The notes below the pieces were generated by a model that was not told where the DNA came from, made no database searches, and worked only from the letters and a program-made list of their open reading frames with translations. Positions 51,680-60,426 of a stretch of 64,000 nt of DNA are shown here, piece after piece. Source of the stretch: Microvirga sp. TS319. Its GTDB lineage: Bacteria > Pseudomonadota > Alphaproteobacteria > Rhizobiales > Beijerinckiaceae. Position 1 is the stretch's first letter; each line of letters starts with the position of its first letter. Position numbers and translations under genes: made by a program. The stretch covers positions 1,372,501 through 1,436,500 of the forward strand of contig NZ_JBGGGT010000001.1 of assembly GCF_041276405.1 (NCBI RefSeq). Direction: 5' to 3'.

Positions 51680-52705
51680 ATGCAGACGCTTGATATCATC
51701 GGCATCGATCTGGCGAAGAATGTGTTTCAACTCCACGGCGCAAGCAAAACCAGCGCCGTGCTGTTCCAGAAGAAGCTGCCGCGAGGCAAGCTGCTGACGT
51801 TTCTGGCCGCTCAGCCCCTGTGCACGATCGCGATGGAGGCCTGTGCGAGTGCCCACTGCTGGGGGCGCCAGATCAGCACCTTGGGTCATACGGTGAGACT
51901 GATCGCTCCCAACTACGTGAAGCCCTTCGTCAAACGGCAGAAGAACGATGCAGCCGACGCACAAGCCATTTGCGAGGCCGCTCAGAGGCCCACTATGCGC
52001 TTTGTCGCCGTCAAGAGCGAGGAGAAGCAGGCCTCCCCCATGGTGTTCAAGGCCAGAGACCTCTTGGTGCGCCAGAGAAGCCAGATCATCAACGCTCTAC
52101 GTGGGCATCTCACCGAATTCGGCATTATCGCACCTCAGGGGCCTAGGCATATCCACACGCTCGTCGCGGCAGTCGAGGATTCGGCCTCGAGCCTTCCTGA
52201 GATCGCACGGTCCGTCTGCCGGATGCTCATTGCAACCTTGGGGGAGCTCAACCAGAAGATCGGTGAGTTGGACCGGGAGATCATGCAACGAGCCCGGCAG
52301 GACGACGAGATCCGCCGCCTGATGACGATCTCTGGCGTTGGTCCGATCACGGCAACAGCTCTGGAGGCCTTGGCTCCGGCAGCCGAGACTTTCGACAAGG
52401 GCCGGGACTTCGCGGCCTGGATGGGGCTCACACCCAAACAGAATTCATCTGGCGGGAAGCCCCGATTGGGCAAGACATCAAAGATGGGGCAGCGCGACCT
52501 GCGCCACCTGCTCATCATCGGCGCCACAGCGGTTGTCAGATCGGCAACCAGGCATGGCACGGCTGCGCACTCCTGGCTCGGGCGGATGCTGCGCTGCAAA
52601 CCGCCGCTGCTGATTGCGGTCGCCCTAGCTAACAAGATGGCGCGGATTGCCTGGGTGCTGATGGCACGGGGAGGAGTTTATCGAGCTTCGGGACCTGCCG
52701 CATAG
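51680..52705 (+). CDS. IS110/IS1111 family transposase
   Basis: The 341-residue enzyme has the N-terminal RuvC-like DEDD fold: Asp in DIIGIDLAKNVFQLHG, Glu in LCTIAMEACASAHCW, and the Asp pair in VKRQKNDAADAQAICEA. The C-terminal half has the transposase_20 region with the catalytic serine expected near LMTISGVGPITATALEALAP and the conserved WMGLTPKQNSSGGKPRLG. These enzymes recombine with an RNA guide that pairs with target and donor. It is intact, with no frameshift or stop, and is the only evidently functional IS110-type transposase in the window. The downstream non-coding region is the candidate guide RNA. Confidence 0.93.
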   Translation: MQTLDIIGIDLAKNVFQLHGASKTSAVLFQKKLPRGKLLTFLAAQPLCTIAMEACASAHCWGRQISTLGHTVRLIAPNYVKPFVKRQKNDAADAQAICEAAQRPTMRFVAVKSEEKQASPMVFKARDLLVRQRSQIINALRGHLTEFGIIAPQGPRHIHTLVAAVEDSASSLPEIARSVCRMLIATLGELNQKIGELDREIMQRARQDDEIRRLMTISGVGPITATALEALAPAAETFDKGRDFAAWMGLTPKQNSSGGKPRLGKTSKMGQRDLRHLLIIGATAVVRSATRHGTAAHSWLGRMLRCKPPLLIAVALANKMARIAWVLMARGGVYRASGPAA

Positions 52706-52810
52706 GCAGGGTAACCCGAGGGACTGCCGGAGGATGTGAGAAGGTCAAACAGAGGTTTATGGGACAACGGTTGATCAAACGAGATCAGAAGAACCAGTCG
52801 TTGGATGGGT

Positions 52811-52920
52811 GCCTCGAGCGCGCAGGTACATGTTGGATCTGGTCCGCGGACTTCCATAAGGGCCTGCGGCGCTTGGACAGCCGCTTCGAGAGGCCGGACA
52901 CACGTCAGCACCCGATCACA
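52811..52920 (+). ncRNA. candidate bridge/seek RNA of the IS1111-type element
   Basis: After the transposase stop the strand forms a stem: GCCTCGAGCG (52811-52820) with CGCTTCGAGAGGC (52882-52894), and an inner CGCAGG (52821-52826) with CCTGCG (52863-52868). Its loop begins with AGGTACAT (52824-52831), identical to the target strand AAAGGTACATCCAG that the element interrupted, followed by TTGGAT (52832-52837), whose TGGAT is complementary to the ATCCA just past the insertion point. This is the two-guide logic described for target-binding loops. A second segment (52899-52915) with ACACAC and CACCC resembles the two element ends and may be the donor loop. Fold and limits are inferred by eye. 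Confidence 0.6.
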
Positions 52921-53521
52921 GTCCCAAGATCATACGTTATGATTTTCCTTGCATTCCACGGGGCGTCCACACACATCCAGCGCCCCCTAACCTTGATGTA
53001 AGTTTCGTCGATATGCCATTTCCGGCTGACTGCACGCTTCCGGAGGTTGAAGCGGTTGAGCAGTTCGGGCGAATAGCGCACGATCCATCTGTGAATGGTC
53101 GCGTGATCGACCGAGATACCCCGCTCGGCCATCATCTCCTCGAGATTTCGCAGGCTGAGATTGTAAGCCAAGTACCACCGGATGCAGAGCAGGATTACTG
53201 AACGATCAAAATGCCGGCCCTTGAACACCACGCCCTCCACTACTGTGACGGAGGTCACCGTAGCTGAAACTCTGAAACGGAATATTTGCGACGGAACCCT
53301 TCCGCGAAGCTCCATCATGCGGCGACAGCTGTCGACCGCGAAGACGACCCTGCTCCCGGCACACGCTCACGCCGCGCTCCTACGATCCGCTTAGGCCGAG
53401 CTCTCCTTAGTCCCCCTCGGCCCTGATCCCAGTGTCGAGCCGGTGAGTTTTTGAAAAACTACTTGCAAAATGGCGTGCGATTAGACGACCCCATCAGAAC
53501 CCTTCGGGACCGTACAAAGCG

Positions 53522-54436
53522 CTATGCCTTTTTCAGTTCGGCATACATGTTCTGCTCTGCCTTGTACCCGAGAAGGAGCTCCGTGTATCCGATGTCCCAG
53601 TCCATGCCTTCGTTGGCGGACATAGCGTTGACGACAATGCCGAATGCGGGCCAGCGGCTTGCATCGGCCTTCACGGCGGCCTCAAAGGCGCGTCCGAAAT
53701 CTTCGTTGGAGAGCCACATGTTGCGATACCAGCGCAGATCCCGCCTGCCCTCATCGTCTGTAGGCTCCGGCCCAACTCCATATTTGGGGTCGCCCGCAAG
53801 ATTGATGGTGCTCGCCAGGTTTTCTCCGGGTTGCGTCCAGCCGATGCGAACGGCAACCGCCGTCATGCGCCCTGCCGAATGAGCCGCCATATCCACGCAG
53901 AGGCGCTCGCTCATGAGCTTGGAGACCGCATAAGCCGTCGAATCCATGAAGCCGTGGCCCGTATCCCACTTGGTCCCGGGCGCTGGTGGGATCGATGTCG
54001 TCAGACGTCCCGGCCCTATGGTGTCAGCGAGCGGCACGTCCTTGTACCCTCCCATCACATGATTGGAGGAGGCAAAGACGAGACGGCGCACACCTGCCTT
54101 TTGGGCTGTCGCAGCCACGTTGAAGGTCATGTCGAAGGAGGCTGCGGAGTCCTCCCATGTGGCGTCGGTGTGAGGATTCTGCGCCGCAAAGTGAATGACC
54201 GCATCAATGCCGTGAAATGCTTCCTGCCAAGCGGTGCCCACCTGAAGCAGATCACCCGCCACCAGCCTCAGGCGCGCGGTGGCCTCTGGAGAGAAAGGCG
54301 CCACATCGGTCGTCATGTCGATACCAATGATCGAGCGGCACCATTCCGTGCGGGCCAGCCATTCGATGATCTTGCGCCCGAGATTTCCACCTGCTCCCGA
54401 GACGAGGACGGATCGAGGAGAATAGATATGTTCCAT
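53522..54436 (-). CDS. NAD-dependent epimerase/dehydratase, uronate dehydrogenase-like
   Basis: The ATG at 54436 (MEHIYSPRSVLVSGAGGNLG) starts a 304-residue extended-SDR enzyme: Rossmann GAGGNLG, the motif RRLVFASSNHVMGGY, which closely resembles uronate dehydrogenase VFASSNH, and the catalytic YxxxK in DSTAYAVSKLMSE. Uronate dehydrogenases oxidise galacturonate or glucuronate to the aldaric lactone. The genes on the same strand (SMP-30 lactonase, SDR and ribose-type importer) fit a sugar-acid pathway. The N-terminal 12 residues of the longer frame are not needed. Confidence 0.8.
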   Translation of the reverse strand: MEHIYSPRSVLVSGAGGNLGRKIIEWLARTEWCRSIIGIDMTTDVAPFSPEATARLRLVAGDLLQVGTAWQEAFHGIDAVIHFAAQNPHTDATWEDSAASFDMTFNVAATAQKAGVRRLVFASSNHVMGGYKDVPLADTIGPGRLTTSIPPAPGTKWDTGHGFMDSTAYAVSKLMSERLCVDMAAHSAGRMTAVAVRIGWTQPGENLASTINLAGDPKYGVGPEPTDDEGRRDLRWYRNMWLSNEDFGRAFEAAVKADASRWPAFGIVVNAMSANEGMDWDIGYTELLLGYKAEQNMYAELKKA

Positions 54437-54495
54437 GCCTGAACTCTTGCGTATCTTTAAGCGGATGATCAAACGACGGCCGTGTGGCTTTTCCG

Positions 54496-55779
54496 TCAGA
54501 AGAATGTCCGGATGGCGCCCGCGACGTCATAGGCGCCGTCGACGACGAACATGACTTGCCATTTGTCGAATGCCGTACAGGGATGCGACACTCCCAATCC
54601 CACCATGTCGCCTACCTGGAGTGGACTGTCAGGTGGAACGGTCATGTGAGCATGCTGATCTTTGAGCCCGACGATCGTGTGTTCGCCCGGTACCTCGTGG
54701 ACTCTGTCCTCTCCCAGCCGATACCAGTGAAGAGCAACGGGCAGATGCACGTCGTAGGAGAGGTCCCGTTTGCCGGCGGCCAGGATTACCTTAGTCGGTT
54801 CCGGGCGTGACTGGACATACGCCCAGACCTCCAGGGCATTCGTCGGAGAGGGGCCAAGATCGGCAAGGGCGGGCTTGCGGTGCAGCAGGCGCTCGATGGC
54901 GCGGGTGTACATCGCGGCATTGAGGCTGATGTAGCATCCGCTTCGGGTGAGCACCTGACCAGGTCGCCCCAGATCGGCAGCACAAAAAGCATCGGCCACG
55001 AGGTCGAAGAACGCCGATCCTCCCGCCGACAGGAGAACCGGTCCCTCCGCAAATAGGCTCTCCCGCGCGCAGGTTTCCGCGATCGGTACCAGATAACGTA
55101 AGAAATCCTCGATGGAAGCCTCGGTCGGGTCGGTGTTCAGCCCCTCGATTCCTTCCACGCCCCTTAGCGCCAGATGTGGCGATGCAACTTCCTCCGCACG
55201 GGCAACCGTAAGCGCCTCCTCGACGGTCCGGCAGCCCGCACGACCGCCGCGACTTCCGCCCTCCAAAAGAACGTTGAGGGGCCGGCCGGCAGGATTACGG
55301 GCAAGGGCTCCGGCCAGTATTTCGACACCGCGCACGGAATCGACGAGACAATAGAACTCGAACGAAGGATCGTTCCGCAGTTCCGAGGCCACATAGTCGA
55401 TCGCCTGACGGCCGATCAGCTGGTTTGTGAGAACCACCCAGCGGTGGCCGAATGTCCTGCACACGCGGAGCTGCTGCAGAGTTGCAACCGTCATGGCCCA
55501 TACTCCAGCATCAATCTGGTTCTGGAACAGCTGCGGGCTCATGGTCGTCTTGCCGTGAGGAGCGATGATGACGTCCGCTGCCTCGCAGAACTTGCGCATC
55601 CATTGCTCGTTGCGCTCCAGGGCAGACTTGCGAAGGACATCTGGCGGGAGCGCAACATCCTCCCGCAGAATGTTCCACCCTCGCCCGGCAACCTCTACAA
55701 TGGGAATGTTCACTTCAGTCGAGGGCATGCCCTCGACGAGTTCGGTCAACGGCTCAAGCAAGTCTTCGATCTGCCTCAT
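54496..55779 (-). CDS. D-threonine aldolase / D-serine dehydratase-like PLP enzyme
   Basis: The 427-residue product has the alanine-racemase-like fold type III: the PLP lysine in VIIAPHGKTTMSPQLFQ, GRPLNVLLEGGSRGGRAGC, and a C-terminal domain with a zinc-binding His/Cys pair in VGLGVSHPCTAFDKW. Such enzymes split D-threo-3-hydroxy amino acids or dehydrate D-serine-type substrates. GGGAG precedes the ATG by about eight bases. It shares the strand and close spacing of the sugar-acid genes; how a D-hydroxyamino acid fits there is unclear, and an unusual amino sugar is one possibility. Confidence 0.85.
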   Translation of the reverse strand: MRQIEDLLEPLTELVEGMPSTEVNIPIVEVAGRGWNILREDVALPPDVLRKSALERNEQWMRKFCEAADVIIAPHGKTTMSPQLFQNQIDAGVWAMTVATLQQLRVCRTFGHRWVVLTNQLIGRQAIDYVASELRNDPSFEFYCLVDSVRGVEILAGALARNPAGRPLNVLLEGGSRGGRAGCRTVEEALTVARAEEVASPHLALRGVEGIEGLNTDPTEASIEDFLRYLVPIAETCARESLFAEGPVLLSAGGSAFFDLVADAFCAADLGRPGQVLTRSGCYISLNAAMYTRAIERLLHRKPALADLGPSPTNALEVWAYVQSRPEPTKVILAAGKRDLSYDVHLPVALHWYRLGEDRVHEVPGEHTIVGLKDQHAHMTVPPDSPLQVGDMVGLGVSHPCTAFDKWQVMFVVDGAYDVAGAIRTFF

Positions 55780-55836
55780 GTCGTTTCTCCCGGCAGAAAT
55801 CTCGCGTATCCGCGTTCCATCCTTGGTTTCCCGATC

Positions 55837-56625
55837 TCAGGCGCGAGAAGGTTTGATTTTGAAATCATGGCCTTCGGGAAGAGTCTGCCCGCCATCCACG
55901 ACGATTGTCGTGCCAGTGATGTAGGCCGCCTCCTCGGAGGCCAGGAATAGAACCGTGTGAGCAATGTCTCTTGGTGTTCCAAGGCGGCCGAGAGGCACGG
56001 CCTGCTCCATCATCCGGATGAATTCGGGGCTCCGGCTCGCCTGCATGCCTTCGGTCAGGATATTGCCCGGCTCGACGCCGTTGACCGTGATGCCGTCACC
56101 GGAAAACTCCAGCGCGGCGGACTTGATGAATCCATTGATCCCCGCCTTCGTGGCCGAGTAGTGTCCGTGGCCTGGGCTGGTCACGCGCGGACCGGTGATG
56201 GACGAAGTGAAGACCATTCGCCCATAGCCGTTCCTGCGCATCGGGTCGAGTGCCGCCTTGGCCGCCAGGAACGTTCCTTTGAGATTGACCGCCATCACCC
56301 TGTCCCACTCCTCGGGATCGGTGTTCTCGATCAAGGTCCAGGGATAGATGCCGGCATTCTGAACCAGGATGTCCAGCTTGCCGAAAGCATCCTGTGCCGT
56401 TTGCACGATCCGTTCTGCATGGTCGGCCTGCGAGATATCGGTTTTCACGAACCGTGCGACAGGATCGCCGCCGAGGCGCGTAACGGTCGCCTGAGCCGCC
56501 TCGACTTCCATGTCGCCAATGACGACGCGCGCCCCTTCCTCGACGAAGCGCTCCGCGATGGCGGCGCCGATGCCTCGCGCAGCCCCAATCAGGACGGCAA
56601 TCCGCCCTTCCAGTCTTCCAGGCAT
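55837..56625 (-). CDS. short-chain dehydrogenase/reductase
   Basis: The 262-residue classical SDR has the cofactor motif IGAARGIGAAIA (G-x3-GxG), NAG in LVQNAGIYPWTLIEN, the catalytic Ser in MVFTSSITGPRV and YxxxK in GHGHYSATKAGING. It most likely oxidises or reduces a sugar, polyol or sugar acid with NAD(P). It lies between the PLP enzyme and the importer permease, all on the minus strand, with 16 bases to the permease. Specificity cannot be read from sequence. Confidence 0.9.
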   Translation of the reverse strand: MPGRLEGRIAVLIGAARGIGAAIAERFVEEGARVVIGDMEVEAAQATVTRLGGDPVARFVKTDISQADHAERIVQTAQDAFGKLDILVQNAGIYPWTLIENTDPEEWDRVMAVNLKGTFLAAKAALDPMRRNGYGRMVFTSSITGPRVTSPGHGHYSATKAGINGFIKSAALEFSGDGITVNGVEPGNILTEGMQASRSPEFIRMMEQAVPLGRLGTPRDIAHTVLFLASEEAAYITGTTIVVDGGQTLPEGHDFKIKPSRA

Positions 56626-56641
56626 TGTACGGCTCCTTGTT

Positions 56642-57682
56642 TCAGGTCAGGCTGCGACGCAGAGAGGTTTTCATCGTGTCGAGGAGGATGGCCGCGAGAA
56701 CCAGTGCTCCCCTGATGACGAGTGTGTAGTGAGGCGGCATTCCCATGACGTTGATCGCAGTCGAGATCGAACTCAGGAGAAGCACGCCGGCAAAGACGCC
56801 TGACAACCTGCCGACACCGCCTTTGAGGCTCACGCCTCCGATCACGACGGCCGCGAACACCTCGAAGAGCATGCCCGTTCCCAGGTTTGCCGTCGCCCCG
56901 GCTGTGCGGGAGGCGAGCAGCCAGCCGGCGAAACCTGCGATGCTGCCGGAGAGGATGAGGGTGGTCGCAATGAGATGCCTGACCCGGATTCCGGCGCGAA
57001 ATGCAGCGGTTGCATTTCCGCCGACCATGATGATGTGACGGCCGAGCGGCGTCTTCGCCAGGATAAACGCGAAGACCGCAAAGACGAGAACGGTGATCCA
57101 GACCAGTAGGGGCACCCCCACGATCGACGTCGTGGCGACCCCTCGGATTTCCGCGGGCAGGCCGTAAACGGAGCGGCCACCTGACAACGCTACGACAAGT
57201 CCACGTGCCCAGATGAAGGAGGCAAGGGTCACGATGAAGGAATTGATTTTCAGCCCTACGATGAGCCACGCATTCGATGCTCCTATCACGGCTCCGACGG
57301 CAATGGAGATGAGAAGCGACACCGGCAGGTTCAGCCAGGATGGCTCGAATGAGAATTGCAGCCCCGCGCCGTTCGTTCCGAAGATCACGGCGGTGACCAT
57401 GGCCGACAAGGCCATGGTCGATTCGATGGAGAGATCCATCTCGCCGGCGATGATCACCAGGGACAGCCCGGCGGCCATGATGCCGACGAAGGTTGATTGC
57501 TCGAGAATGTTGAGAATGATGCCGATCTGAAAGAAACTCGGAATGACGAGCGAAAAGCCGGCAAGGACCACCACCAGGACGAACCAGACCAGGTTGTCGA
57601 GAATGAAACTGGCGACGGCCGCACCCTTCGGTGCTTGGATCGGTACGACCGAGGAAGACGATGAGGTCCGTGTAATCTGCAT
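56642..57682 (-). CDS. ribose-type ABC importer permease
   Basis: From ATG 57682 (MQITRTSSSSSVVPIQAPKG), 346 residues with about eight to ten membrane helices, including LVWFVLVVVLAGFSLVIPSF, MAAGLSLVIIAGEMDLSIES (the RbsC-type GGIDLS region) and LLASRTAGATANLGTGMLFE. It forms the channel for a monosaccharide together with the ATPase and binding protein nearby. Residues added by the longer frame at 57811 are not conserved in the family. Confidence 0.9.
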   Translation of the reverse strand: MQITRTSSSSSVVPIQAPKGAAVASFILDNLVWFVLVVVLAGFSLVIPSFFQIGIILNILEQSTFVGIMAAGLSLVIIAGEMDLSIESTMALSAMVTAVIFGTNGAGLQFSFEPSWLNLPVSLLISIAVGAVIGASNAWLIVGLKINSFIVTLASFIWARGLVVALSGGRSVYGLPAEIRGVATTSIVGVPLLVWITVLVFAVFAFILAKTPLGRHIIMVGGNATAAFRAGIRVRHLIATTLILSGSIAGFAGWLLASRTAGATANLGTGMLFEVFAAVVIGGVSLKGGVGRLSGVFAGVLLLSSISTAINVMGMPPHYTLVIRGALVLAAILLDTMKTSLRRSLT

Positions 57683-57825
57683 TGATCTCTCCTGGAAGCC
57701 GCACGCCGGATGCGGTAGCGGGGCTCCATGCGGGTGAGCGGACGGAACTGCTCGACAGACATGGACTTCGGCGGCAAGGCGGAACCCAGTCTTGCCACCG
57801 AAGACACTCACTCACAGGGTCACGG

Positions 57826-58872
57826 CTAGTCGACCGGGACGATCTTTGCGGCTGGGGCCTTCAGGTTGCCCCAGAAATTCGGATCATCCACGTTCTGCTT
57901 GGTGATGGCGGACCCCGGAATCTTCAAGTTGGGCCCCCATGCCTCGTCCGTCAGGGTCGACTTGAGACCAAGCACATCATAGGTGCCCGGCTTCAGAGGC
58001 TGTTTGGCAACAACCTTGTCGGCGAACATGGCGAGAGCCGCAGCCTGCGCATAGAGCGGCTGTTCGACCTCGACCTGCTCCCATCCCTTGCGGATCAGGT
58101 CGAGCCCGACCGGCGCGCCATTTGAACTCACCAGCATCACATCGCCCGGCTTTTTGCCCTTGGCCTCGAGGATCGCAACCACGGGAACAGCCAAGTGGGC
58201 CGCATGAACGAAGATGAGATCGATATCTGGGTTGGTCAGCAGTTGATCGGATGCAATGTCACCCGCCTTCGAGGCCTCCCATTGCAGGGCCGGCTGGCTC
58301 AGGATCTTGACATCCGGAAAGTCCTTCATCTTGGCCTCGAAGCCCTGCTGGATATCAAGCGTGTAGCTGTCGCCAGGATCTCCGAGGATCTGCAAAACCT
58401 TACCCTTCACGCTACCCTTGCGCTCCTTGAGCAATCTTTGGATTTCGCCAGCCGCGATTTCGCCGATCTCCACCGTTCCGGCAACGGAGGTGAAGTCCGA
58501 CTTGGTCGACTTGATCTGCCGGTCGAAGATCATGACCGGGATCCCGGCGGCCCTCGCCTTCTCGATCCCAGGCTTCATGGCCTCGAAATCAACCGCCGCC
58601 AGCGCGATCATGCTGGGCTTCAGGTTGATGACGTCGTTCATCTGGTTCTGCTGCAGGTCCGTGCGGTTTTGCGCGTCGAGGGACACCGTCTCGTAGCCGA
58701 CATTGCCCATGAAGTTCTTGATCGCCGAGACGGATTCTGTCTGGAACTCGTCCAGCAGCGTCGGAACCAAGTAGTAAACCTTGCCCTTCGACTGGGCATA
58801 GGCCACGGACGCCGAACCGGCGAGCATGAGCGCCGCCACGGCCGTCCCGATGAAGATCTTCCTCGTGAACAT
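57826..58872 (-). CDS. ribose-type ABC importer substrate-binding protein
   Basis: The 348-residue product has a signal peptide ([20 protein letters not shown], cleavage after VAYA) and a periplasmic-binding-1 (RbsB-like) fold: [58 protein letters not shown] and [20 protein letters not shown]. It would capture a pentose, hexose or polyol. It is the first importer gene after the ATPase on the minus strand and 143 bases upstream of the permease gene. Confidence 0.92.
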   Translation of the reverse strand: MFTRKIFIGTAVAALMLAGSASVAYAQSKGKVYYLVPTLLDEFQTESVSAIKNFMGNVGYETVSLDAQNRTDLQQNQMNDVINLKPSMIALAAVDFEAMKPGIEKARAAGIPVMIFDRQIKSTKSDFTSVAGTVEIGEIAAGEIQRLLKERKGSVKGKVLQILGDPGDSYTLDIQQGFEAKMKDFPDVKILSQPALQWEASKAGDIASDQLLTNPDIDLIFVHAAHLAVPVVAILEAKGKKPGDVMLVSSNGAPVGLDLIRKGWEQVEVEQPLYAQAAALAMFADKVVAKQPLKPGTYDVLGLKSTLTDEAWGPNLKIPGSAITKQNVDDPNFWGNLKAPAAKIVPVD

Positions 58873-58905
58873 GTGGTTCTCCTCTGGTGAAGTTGCTTGC
58901 TCTTG

Positions 58906-59667
58906 TTATTGGGCAGTCCGAAGGTTGAGATCGCCGGTGATCATTCCGATGACCTCTTCGGGAGTCGTGTCCTCAGTCCGGACGTTCCCCGCAACGGTAC
59001 CGTGCCGGATCACGATGATCCGGTCTGCCACTTGGAAGGCTTGCGCCATGATGTGCGTGATCACCACCACGCCGATGCCCTGGGCCGCGACGCGCTTGAT
59101 GGTTTCGAGTCCACGGCGGGTCTGCTCGACGCCAAGCGCCGCAAAGGGCTCATCCAGAAGAACGAGCTTGCCGCCCCAGTGAACGAAGCGGCTGAGTTCT
59201 ATGGCCTGACGTTGGCCACCCGAGAGATGCTCGACATTCGTCCGCAGCGACGGGATCCGTGTTCCGGCCTCAGCCATGGCCTTCGCCGTTTCCTCGTACA
59301 TTGCACGCTCGCGCAGGACCGGGATGCCGAGAATGCGCCGCGTGAGTTCGCGGCCCATGAAAAAATTGGCCACCACGTCGACATTGGTGCAGAGCGACAG
59401 GTCCTGATAGACCGTCTCGATTCCTGCTGCCTTCGCTTCCGCGGGAGATGAGAAGTGCCGCTCGGCCCCTTCGAACAACATCTGGCCGGATGTTGCGTTC
59501 AGACCACCGGAAATGATCTTCACCAGCGTCGACTTTCCAGCACCGTTATCGCCGAGAAGGGCAATGACCTCCCCCTTCTTGATCTCTAAGCTGATGCCTT
59601 TTAGCGCCTCGATCGCACCAAATCGCTTCGTGATCCCTTCCAGCTTGAGCAATGCTTCGTCGGCCAT
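58906..59667 (-). CDS. ribose-type ABC importer ATP-binding protein, single domain
   Basis: The 253-residue ATPase has Walker A ALLGDNGAGKSTLVKII, the Q-loop near VYQDLSLCTNVDVV, the signature HLSGGQRQAIELSRFV, Walker B KLVLLDEPFAALG and the H-loop VVVITHIMAQAFQVA. Typical RbsA-type proteins carry two domains; here one domain is present, as in the FrcA-type subset. It is the first gene of the importer, followed by the binding protein and permease. Confidence 0.93.
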   Translation of the reverse strand: MADEALLKLEGITKRFGAIEALKGISLEIKKGEVIALLGDNGAGKSTLVKIISGGLNATSGQMLFEGAERHFSSPAEAKAAGIETVYQDLSLCTNVDVVANFFMGRELTRRILGIPVLRERAMYEETAKAMAEAGTRIPSLRTNVEHLSGGQRQAIELSRFVHWGGKLVLLDEPFAALGVEQTRRGLETIKRVAAQGIGVVVITHIMAQAFQVADRIIVIRHGTVAGNVRTEDTTPEEVIGMITGDLNLRTAQ

Positions 59668-59684
59668 GTTCCCCTCGCTTCTCT

Positions 59685-60386
59685 TCAGTGCAGGTTGCCA
59701 GTCCCGGCCACATGCACCTTATTTTCCGGCGAACCGGCCACATCGGTTTCAATCATCCAAAGAGAGCCGGCGAGGCGGTCGCCCACCTCCGTGTCGTTCG
59801 CTGGGGAGGTGACGAACAAGGTGCTCAGATCTTGACCACCGAACGTGCAAGTCGTGATGTTTCGGGTCGGGAGCTCGATGAAGCGGTCGATCTGCCCATC
59901 GGGCGCCACCCTGACGATCCCGCCGCCGTAATAGCGGCAATTCCAGATAAAGCCGTCCCTATCGATGGCAGATCCGTCGGGAATTCCGCGTTCGAACCCT
60001 GACAGGAAGATGCGGCTCTCCCCGAGATTTCCGGTTGCAGCGTCATAATCGTAGATACGCATCTCGTTCTTGGGATAATCCGCGAAATAGAACCGAGTCC
60101 TCTCGGCATTCCAGCAGAGCGTGTTCGAGATACCGATATTGAGGACCCACTCGGTCACCGTGCCGTCCGGCGCGATGCGGTGAAGAACGCCCGGCGTCCC
60201 ACCTCGCTCGACCGAGCCTCCGTCAGGGGCCACATTGTTGAACATCGAGCCGACCCAGGAATTGCCGCGCGGATCAGGGCGGCCATCGTTCAGTCGCACC
60301 TCAGGCCAGCCCGAAAGCCTGAAGCCATGGTGCACGCGCTGGTCGGCAACTGCCGCAAGACAGACAGGACTGGATATCTTCATCAT
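59685..60386 (-). CDS. SMP-30/gluconolactonase-like protein, N-terminally shortened
   Basis: The ATG at 60386 has AAAGGAG just upstream. The 233-residue product keeps several metal-ligand positions of this beta-propeller lactonase: Asn in WPEVRLNDGRPDPRGNSW, Asn in NIGISNTLCWNAERTRFYFA and Asp in RGIPDGSAIDRDGFIW. The usual first blade with the GEGPxW glutamate ligand is missing, and the protein is about 60-90 residues shorter than family members. It lies 40 bases after the ROK gene. In the sugar-acid context it would hydrolyse an aldonolactone, but whether the truncated form is active is uncertain. Confidence 0.7.
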   Translation of the reverse strand: MMKISSPVCLAAVADQRVHHGFRLSGWPEVRLNDGRPDPRGNSWVGSMFNNVAPDGGSVERGGTPGVLHRIAPDGTVTEWVLNIGISNTLCWNAERTRFYFADYPKNEMRIYDYDAATGNLGESRIFLSGFERGIPDGSAIDRDGFIWNCRYYGGGIVRVAPDGQIDRFIELPTRNITTCTFGGQDLSTLFVTSPANDTEVGDRLAGSLWMIETDVAGSPENKVHVAGTGNLH

Positions 60387-60426
60387 CGCTCCTTTCCCGA
60401 TAGATCGGTTGTCCCCGCGCCCAGGC

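Larger units (their letters stand above)
51602..52973 (+). mobile_element. IS110 family element, IS1111-like, inserted in the IS6 transposase
   Basis: Perfect inverted repeats GTGGACGCCCC (51609-51619) and GGGGCGTCCAC (52960-52970) lie a few bases inside the ends, a layout of the IS1111 group. Rejoining the flanks gives the IS6 sequence GGTAAAGGTACATCCAGCG with only two or three bases of ambiguity. The transposase gene occupies 51680-52705, and the 255 bases downstream are non-coding. About 1.37 kb in total. Confidence 0.88.
51101..53298 (-). mobile_element. IS6 family element split by an IS110 element
   Basis: Ends are GGTTCCGTCGCAAATCCG (51101, plus strand) and GGTTCCGTCGCAAATATTCC (minus strand, at 53298), close inverted repeats of about 20 bases. 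Its transposase gene is cut in two: the N-terminal part KGRHFDRSVILLCIRWYLAY to KWHIDETYIKVRGRWM lies at 53231-52974, and the C-terminal part YLYRAIGSHGDTVEFWFSER to SLAEQFKLLAA lies at 51602-51158. Removing the inserted element restores an uninterrupted frame. No clear 8-base duplication flanks the element. Confidence 0.88.
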
